A stretch of DNA of 64,000 nt, from assembly GCF_037325665.1 (NCBI RefSeq), contig NC_090261.1, forward strand, positions 60,782,992 to 60,846,991, written 5' to 3'. The notes beneath the pieces are model-generated. The model made no database searches. It was not told the origin of the DNA and saw only the letters and a list, made by a program, of their open reading frames with translations. Positions 12,801-21,800 of this stretch are shown one piece after another (position 1 is the first letter of the stretch; each line of letters begins with the position of its first letter). Source of the DNA: Littorina saxatilis. Its lineage: Eukaryota > Mollusca > Gastropoda > Littorinimorpha > Littorinidae. The position numbers and the translations under genes are program-made.

Positions 12801-15800
12801 TTTATGGAAAGGTGGTCAACAGGACAGGCTCAACTGTGCTAAGTCTTGAAATGATAGATGCATAATAATCCAAACAAGAAGAGGAGGACAGATGGTAAGT
12901 TACAAAACAAAAACAAAAGAGGCACTGTTGTGAGAAATACTGACTTGACAATGCCAAAGCCCAGGCTGACAATGATGACCAGCATGCGTGCCAGAGTTCG
13001 TTTCATGCAAGATACCAGCTCGGCAAAAATCACCGCCCCATGCACTGAAAAAAAAAGAAGTCATAATGATTAATGAACATTCACGTTTTTGGAAGCGTTT
13101 CTTCATATCATCTGCAAGCTGAGTTAAGTCTTTATACCACCCTACAATTACTAAGTCATCCTTTCTCTCAGTCTACATGAACGCTTCATAAGCACAACAG
13201 CAATTCATCTACAACAAAATAACCACCATTCAATCTAACAGCTTACTTTGTGAGTTAAGAGCAAAAAGAATTGTCTTTAAATTTGAACCCCAGACTCTAT
13301 GTCCGAAGTTCACATATGTATCGGATACTGCATCGCAAAACTGTTACAGCACAATCCATGACATCATAGCTCAGGTAATATAACCTTACCTGATTCTCCA
13401 GTCTTGTTGATGTTTTCATATTCTCCGAAGAACACAGCTTTCTCCAGCATACCTGTAACAAAGTTGAAATCATGTAAGCAGGAAAGTTCTCAAAAAGAAA
13501 CTAAAAGCCAGTGAAAGCAAAATGAAAATAGTACAATACATTGCTTTTTGAAACAGCACACAGACTCTGACTTGAGTGTATTTTTGTTCTTCTTCTGCGT
13601 TCGTGGGCTGAAACTCCCACATACACTTGTGTTTTGCGCGAGTGGAATTTTACGTGTATGACCGTTTTTACCCCGCCATACGCCGCTTCGGAGGAAGCAT
13701 GCTGGATATTTTCGTGTTTCTATAACCCACCGAACTCTGACATGGATTACAGGATCTTTTTCGTGCGCACTTGGTCTTGTGCTTGTGGGGATAAGCCACT
13801 AGCAGGTCTGCACATAAGTTGACCTGGGAGATCGGAAAATCTTCACACCCACCAGGCGGCCGCGGCCGGGATTCGAACCCTCGACCTTCCGATTAGGAGG
13901 CCGACGTCTTACCACCCTGCCACAGCGCCCGTCCTTGAGTGTATTGGTATCATGTTGTCCCGTGAGGTTACTCTCCTGGAAATGTTGGCTGTTTTTTCAC
14001 TGAGGAAAGCAAACTTCCATACAGTATTTTTTTGTTTGTTTGTTTGCTTAATGCCCAGCCGACCACGAAGGGCCATATCAGGGTGGTGCTGCTTTGACAT
14101 TTAACGTGCGCCACACACAAGACAGAAGTCGCAGCACAGGCTTCATGTCTCACCCAGTCACATTATTCTGACACCGGACCAACCAGTCCTAGCACTAACC
14201 CCATAATGCCAGACGCCAGGCGGAGCAGCCACTAGATTGCCAATTTTAAAGTCTTAGGTATGACCCGGCCGGGGTTCGAACCCACGACCTCCCGATCACT
14301 GGGCGGACACCTTACCACTAGGCCAACCATGCCGGTCCATCCATACAGTATGGCGCTACTCTTTTTTTTCTCCTGCATGCATGTATTCATACTTTCAACC
14401 CCTTAGACTTGTGCTGTGAACTTGGGATCTTTATCGTGCGCATGAGTGCACACGGAGATGTTCAGACATCGAAGAGAGTCTGCACAAAGTTAACTCTGGG
14501 AAATAAATCAATTGCCGAATGAATTGGTCAAACTGACGCCAATAGCTAGAAACTGGTTTCAAAGCGAGCGCCACTTCTGACTGAGCTATCTCTCCGCTGG
14601 TGTACACAATTTATCTTCTTCCTCACCAAGCAGAATGACGCCGCCGATCCAGAACTGCACTCGGAGCAGATCGCGCCAGTTGCAGGCTAGCAGCACCAGC
14701 CAGATGAGGCCGTACACGATGTACACCAAGCCCAGGATGCCGTAGAATATCAGCAGGGGGTAGTCCAAGGCTGAGATGAAGTTCTCATCTCCATAGAACA
14801 TGCGGATTGTTACTGAAAAAAGTGTAAACAATGAGTCTTCTTGTTGTTGACAAAATCTGTGCAACACTAGGAGGACCACTTGTACAGAGAAGGGGGTGCT
14901 GTGGTTTTCAATTACCCACTATAGGCAGCCATACTCTGTCTTTGGGGAAAAACAATTTATCTAAAAATGGAAACTCTTTTTTACACTTGTTGCAGTCCAC
15001 AAAACTTGTATCCGAACCCCCCATCCTTAGCTCCAAATCTGCTTTATTCCTTGAAGTTTTAAAAGATCTGATTCCTGACTTTGGAAGGTTGAAATTGGCA
15101 ACAAGTCTTGTGTAAATCTGCACAGTCTTCTTCAAAGATGGTATGCACAAATATTAATGTAAATAGAACGTTCACTAATCGCCTATTTTCCCCCAAAGTA
15201 CACAACATTTAAATGAAATCACACGGCAAGTATTTTAACAAGAAGAGCAAACGCTCGATCGAGTCACTTTCGCAGTTCTGAATATTATATGAGGCATCAG
15301 ATGGACAGGAAGAAATTGCTATTCACAACACAATACAGATGTAAATAATTTGATGTAAAGAATAATCCTATAAAGTTTGAATCAAATCCGATGAATAGTT
15401 TCAGAGATATGATATTTCAATTTTTTCCCTTCAAGACATACCTGTGACCTTGAAAAAGGTCAAAGGTCACCAAAGCAGACGTCAAAGTGTAGAGGTCACT
15501 GGGAGTCACGTTCACATAAAATTTGAGCCCGGTCACTTTTATAGTTTCCGAGAAAAGCCCAACGTTAAGTTGTGTGTTGCCGAACAGAAAAGGCTAGTTA
15601 TCTCCCTTGTTTTTCTGATAACGTTCGTAAAAGGCTACAGATGTAAATACTTTGATGTAAAGAATAATCCTACAAAGTTTCAATCACATCCGATGAACTT
15701 TGTCAAAGATATAAAATGTCTAATTTTTCCTTTGACGCTGACCTGTGACCTTGAAAAAGGTCAAAGGTCAACGAAACCATCGTTAAAGTGTAGAGGTCAT

Positions 15801-18800
15801 TGGAGGTCACGACTAAACAAAATATGAGCCCGATCGCTTTGATAGTTTCCGAGAAAAGTCCAACGTTAAGGTGGTGTCTACGGACGGCCGGCCGGACAGA
15901 CTAACACTGACCGATTACATAGAGTCACTTTTTCTCAAGTGACTCAAAAACATACAACTGCTGAAATTGCAATAAAAATGAAGACAACGTGTCTCAACAG
16001 ACCTTCAGCACTGAATGTGGTCTCTAGCTTCTTGGGTTTGATCTTGAGGATGAAAAGATAGTTCCCATCCGCCCAAGTTTTGGCCAGAACTTCGTGGTCC
16101 ATCTGAACAAACAGAAACAATGTTAACTTCACAAAGTATGTTGCAAGACATAACCACTTTCTGTGTTGTATCCTAAATGTTTAGGCCCCCCCAAAAAATA
16201 GGTGTGGTTAAGGTAACATAGCCAACAAAAAAATAGGGTAGGAAGGTAGGCAATCACTTTTTTTTTAAACTTTTTTTTCTTATGTATACAAATTAAACCT
16301 ACTTGGCAGGGAAATAAGTGTGCGACTCGAGCGCTTTCGCTTTCATTGCGTTTTCTGCTCTGGGTTTTTTGTTTTTTTTGGACAAATGTAATAAAAAGTT
16401 ATAGGGTCGGCCCCTAAAAATAGGGTAGGTCGGGTTACCGTAACCACACCTATTTTTTTTTTTAGGCCTTATACATGAACAGAATTAAGCAAAGTGTGAA
16501 TAGAGGTCAACCCAAAGAGCCAACTTTTAATCTCTTGGCTGCACACCACGTACCACATACCCTCCTCAAAACACTTATTTTCCCGACAAGCAGTGGTCTC
16601 TTACACCAGGGGTTTAATACTTGTTCTCATAAAGAGGAAAAAGATTTGAAAGGAACCCTAATTCTTGCCTATCAGCAAAAAGTTATACATTCCCTTAAGT
16701 ACTCTTTTTTCCTTACAATAGTCTTGAAAACATCTTTTACAGAAAAGCTGAGCAAACCCTGGGCTTGTCTTGTACCAGTCTTTTTCACAAAATACATAAT
16801 ATAAACACTCAACAGGTCCTAACAAATATGACTGCAGGTTTCCTGAGTGAATGTTTTGGAAATCCACTGCCCCTGTTTCTCTGAGTGATTGGGAGACAAA
16901 GTCTCCACCTTAAAGTGTGACCATAATCATACCTTGTGGATACTGGGACCTACTGTGGTGGTCTGAAAAAAAGAAACATTCATGAATAAATCCAGATGCA
17001 GTAACAGCTTGCCATATTAATAGTATATTGAATGTGTTCTTCATGTACATCATATTCAACATATGTGTCAATCATTTATTTTTATTTTTTTAATTGTTGA
17101 CGTTTTCATTTTGAGAACTTGGGTTGATTGTTATTTCCTCTGTGTTATAAACATTCGCCATCACAAAAAAAAGGGATCAACCCGTTTCATAACCATGCTC
17201 CAGCAAAAAGAAACAGAGCGATGACAGATGCGAACACACACATTTTTGTGCAAGCCTCGAAATTTTGCAGACACACACAAACTCAATCACAAAAATACGC
17301 ACAACCCTGGACTTTATAAAACATACTCTTTCAACACAAACATACACACGTGTGCCCCCCCCCCCCCTCTCTCTCTCAAACAAACACACAACCAAAACCT
17401 TTATCCTTTTGTAATAAAGTTGAGTTCTGTCTCTCTCTCTCTTTCACTGACCGTGACAAGTTTTGGTGCTTCAGTGAGAGCGTTAGGCTTCTTCGTAGTA
17501 CCAGTCGGCTGTGGGGCATCGGCCGTTGCTCTCTTCTTCCTGGTTTTGGGTGCCTGAGGGGGCACAGGTGTGTTGGAGGCAGCAGGAGCTGTGTCTGGCA
17601 CCTTCACTGTGTCTGCTGCAGGCTTGTCAACACTGGAGGAGTCGTTCTGGGGAAACAATGAAAGTCAACAGTGTGAGTTGTTCTGTCGCCGATGGAAGAA
17701 ATATACACAAACATGGTGTGTGTTTTTTATGTAATATAATATCCAGTGGTGTTTTCATGCCTCAGTCGTCTGACTCATGGCCAGTCAACCGTCCAATAGT
17801 TTTGCCATGTTGGAGGGCTTCTGATAGAAAAAGATTTTAGTACCCAGAGCATTTGGACCTACGGGTATATATATATTTTCAATCGAGGTCCAACTGACCT
17901 CTTGTCCTCTTGAGTCTGAGAACAACACTGAGAGATGTATCTAACTCCATGGATATTCTTCTTCTTCTTCGTTCATGGGTTTAGACACCCATGTTCACTC
18001 ATGTTTTTAGCACGAGTCTTGTCCTCTTGAGTCTGAGAACAACATTGAGAGATGTATCTCACTCCATGGATATTCTTCTTCTTCTTCGTTTACCCATGTT
18101 TTTAGCACGAGTGAATTTTTACGTGTATGACCGTTTTTCCGCCGCCATTTAGGCAGCATACGCTGATTTCGGGGGAGGCATGCTAGGTTCTGCTGCCATA
18201 GACACACACATAAGAGGGGAAGAAAACATTCACACTGCAAGGTGAAATGTATTTCATGATACGGACAGTAACAACTACCCTGAGATATGTATACAGAAAC
18301 CCAAATAAAGGATTGTCCATACATAAAATATACACAATAATATATATATCTACATACCTTGGATAGCTTTGGAATGTCAATTATAGTAACCTCCTGATTA
18401 GGATCACCCTGCAAAAGAGAGAACAAAATAAATGTTTGATCTTACTGAACTCCGAAGGCTTGTTTGAGAAACCATTACAATGGCATGTGTACTGACAATT
18501 TAATCACTTGATTGTACACGTAAAATGTTAAAACAGCCCCCTACAACTGGCTGCATAATGGCTAGTCCTCACGTTAACCCAAACTAAGAACTAAAAGATG
18601 TTTTCTTCAACAGCCACATCATAATTTGACATTTAGAGCACACAAAAATGTATTTCCCAAAATAACCTCTTAAACTAGTACAAATAGTTTCATTCATTTA
18701 AATAAAAAGAAAGAAAACACACCAGTAACCAGGTTAGGTACGTTTATATCTATAATCAACATTTCGGCACGTTACTGCCTTCTTCGAGATGGTAAGCTTA

Positions 18801-21800
18801 TGGAAAGAATGGTTTCATTCAGTAATTATTATTATAAAATTATATCATTATTCCAAGTGGATTATTTTGGGGGTAAAAGTAAATTACATGCATATTGTAC
18901 ATGTTCATGCATGCTTGCTTTCAATTTTCAGTTGTGTTTTGAAGTACACACTAAAGAGTATCATACTTAACTTTCTCCTGTTCCAGCGTGAGTATGTTCA
19001 ACATGTTTATTAATACTATTCTTACCGTCTCTCTTTATTTTCACTTAATTTGTGTGTTAAGAATACCATTGAAACCGGCACGGTTGGCCTAGTGGTAAGG
19101 TGTCCGCCCAGTGATCGGGAGGTCGTGGGTTCGAACCCCGGCCGGGTCATACCTAAGACTTTAAAATTGGCAATCTAGTGGCTGCTCCGCCTGGCGTCTG
19201 GCATTATGGGGTTAGTGCTAGGACTGGTTGGTCCGGTGTCAGAATAATGTGACTGGGTGAGACATGAAGCCTGTGCTGCGACTTCTGTCTTGTGTGTGGC
19301 GCACGTTATATGTCAAAGCAGCACCGCCCTGACATGGCCCTTCGTGGTCGGCTGGGCGTTAAGCAAACAAACAAAAATACCATTGAAGTTGTTTAAATCA
19401 AGCAATAACAACAGCAACAAAGTAGCATAAAGCTTCTCACCGTCAACTTAAACTCCCTGTCCTTCTCGCCTTTAGAACAGTTCATTCTTTCTACACCACG
19501 CTTCAGCTCCACTTTGTCATACGGCATTTCGTAGTAAGTGATCGGATTATTGAAGTAGCTCTCAATAGCTCCCTGAACACAGAACAATAAAATTAAAAGC
19601 TTTGTTTTTTGTAAGAAAAGAAAGTGAAACAAAGAGCAGGTTCAGGACTTCAAAACAATCATTTCAGTTCACACACACACACACACACACACACGAACAC
19701 ACACACAACAACAAAACACGTCATTTTTTGCATAAGAAGTAAAAACTGTATGTACATTAACTTAATGGCAAAGTTAAGTCACTACTCACAGGCATGGACT
19801 GACAAAGGCACAAATCCAAAAACAGATAGACTGCTAATCAAAAAACAAGAATAGTACATTTTTACAACATTAAATATACATGTATGACAAAACAAAACAT
19901 TAAAAACACTAATTTCAATAATTGTTGTTGGTTTTTTTGGTCATAAATTAAACGTTCAAATGATTTACCTTTCTTGGTTGTTTTTTTTTTACTGTCAAAG
20001 GCAGAGACCTTTCTGTGAAAACAGTTGTGACTATCTCAGATCAGCCAAGGCTTTCACATGGAGTAAGACCATCCCTCCTCTTGGACACATACCAACGTTC
20101 AACATCCTGACTGCTTCCCATGCACAGTTGGGACATTTGGTTCATAAATTAACTTTGGTGAGCTGAATCGTTTACATTGGAAGGACCGTTCCTTTAAGTT
20201 TGTTTTCCTCCCTACACTTTACAAAAAGCTTTGACTTTGAGTAACACCTGTAACGTGTTTTTCTCTTGCACACCCCCCCCCCCCCCCCAAACACACACTA
20301 TTTCCCACTAGTTTTTTTCCCCCCTATTTGTTATTTTCTGGTGCGTTCCTTTGCTTGTTTTTAATTTACGAAAAGGATGAACACCCGAACAGTTACAGTT
20401 AGGCAGTAATGTGGGCGTCACCTGGTCTTTGTTGGAGTTGACTTCTTCTGTGGCAGTTACAAACTCCATGGCACAGGGTGACATTCGCAGCAACCAGGCG
20501 AATTCCAGTTCATCCGGATCGTCACATGTCAAGGACACTGTGCGCACGGACATAAAACACAACTGTTACTTCCTTCACTCAGTATTACCCAACATCAACT
20601 CTACAGTGTGTGACATATGGATGAAGATTAATTACAAAACGCAACTGTTACTTCCTTCATTCAGTATTACCCAACATCAACTCTACAGTGAGTGACATAT
20701 GGATGAAGATCAATAACAAAACATAACTGTTACTTCCTTCACTCAGTATTACCCAACATCAACTCTACAGTGTGTGACATATGGATGAAGATCAATAACA
20801 AAACACAACTGTTACTTCCTTCACTCAGTATTACCCAACATCAACTTTACAGTGTGTGACATATGGATGAAGATCAATAACAAAACACAACTGTTACTTC
20901 CTTCACTCAGTATTACCCAACATCAACTTTACAGTGTGTGACATATGGATGAAGATCAATAACAAAACAACTGTTACTTCCTTCACTCAGTATTACTCAA
21001 CATCAACTCTACAGTGTGTGACATATGGATAAAGATCAATAACAAAACATAACTGTTACTTCCTTCATTCAGTATTACCCAACATCAACTCTACAGTGTG
21101 TGACATATGGATGAAGATTAATAACAAAACACAACTGTTACTTCCTTCATTCAGTATTACTCAACATCAACTCTACAGTGTGTGACATATGGATAAAGAT
21201 CAATAACAAAACACAACTGTTACTTCCTTCATTCAGTATTACCCAACATCAACTCTACAGTGTGTGACATATGGATGAAGATCAATAACAAAACACAACT
21301 GTTACTTCCTTCATTCAGTATTACCCAACATCAACTCTACAGTGTGTGACATATGGATAAAGATCAATAACAAAACACAACTGTTACTTCCTTCATTCAG
21401 TATTACCCAACATCAACTCTACAGTGTGTGACATATGGATGAAGATCAATAACAAAACACAACTGTTACTTCCTTCACTCAGTATTACTCAACATCAACT
21501 CTACAGTGTGTGACATATGGATAAAGATCAATAACAAAACACAACTGTTACTTCCTTCATTCAGTATTACCCAACATCAACTCTACAGTGTGTGACATAT
21601 GGATGAAGATCAATAACAAAACACAACTGTTACTTCCTTCATTCAGTATTACCCAACATCAACTTTACAGTGTGTGACATATGGATGAAGATCAATAACA
21701 AAACACAACTGTTACTTCCTTCATTCAGTATTACCCAACATCAACTCCAGTCTACAGTGTGTGACATATGGATGAAGATCAATAACAAAACACAACTGTT

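Noticed and set aside
15444-15827. 127-codon frame repeated at 28974 and 59196
   Set aside because: It is the HINE family I core read by chance; conservation is explained by recent copies of the element. No domain, no start context.
19074-19150. tRNA gene (good A and B boxes)
   Set aside because: The tRNA-like part continues into a SINE body and tail with target duplication; it is not a stand-alone tRNA.
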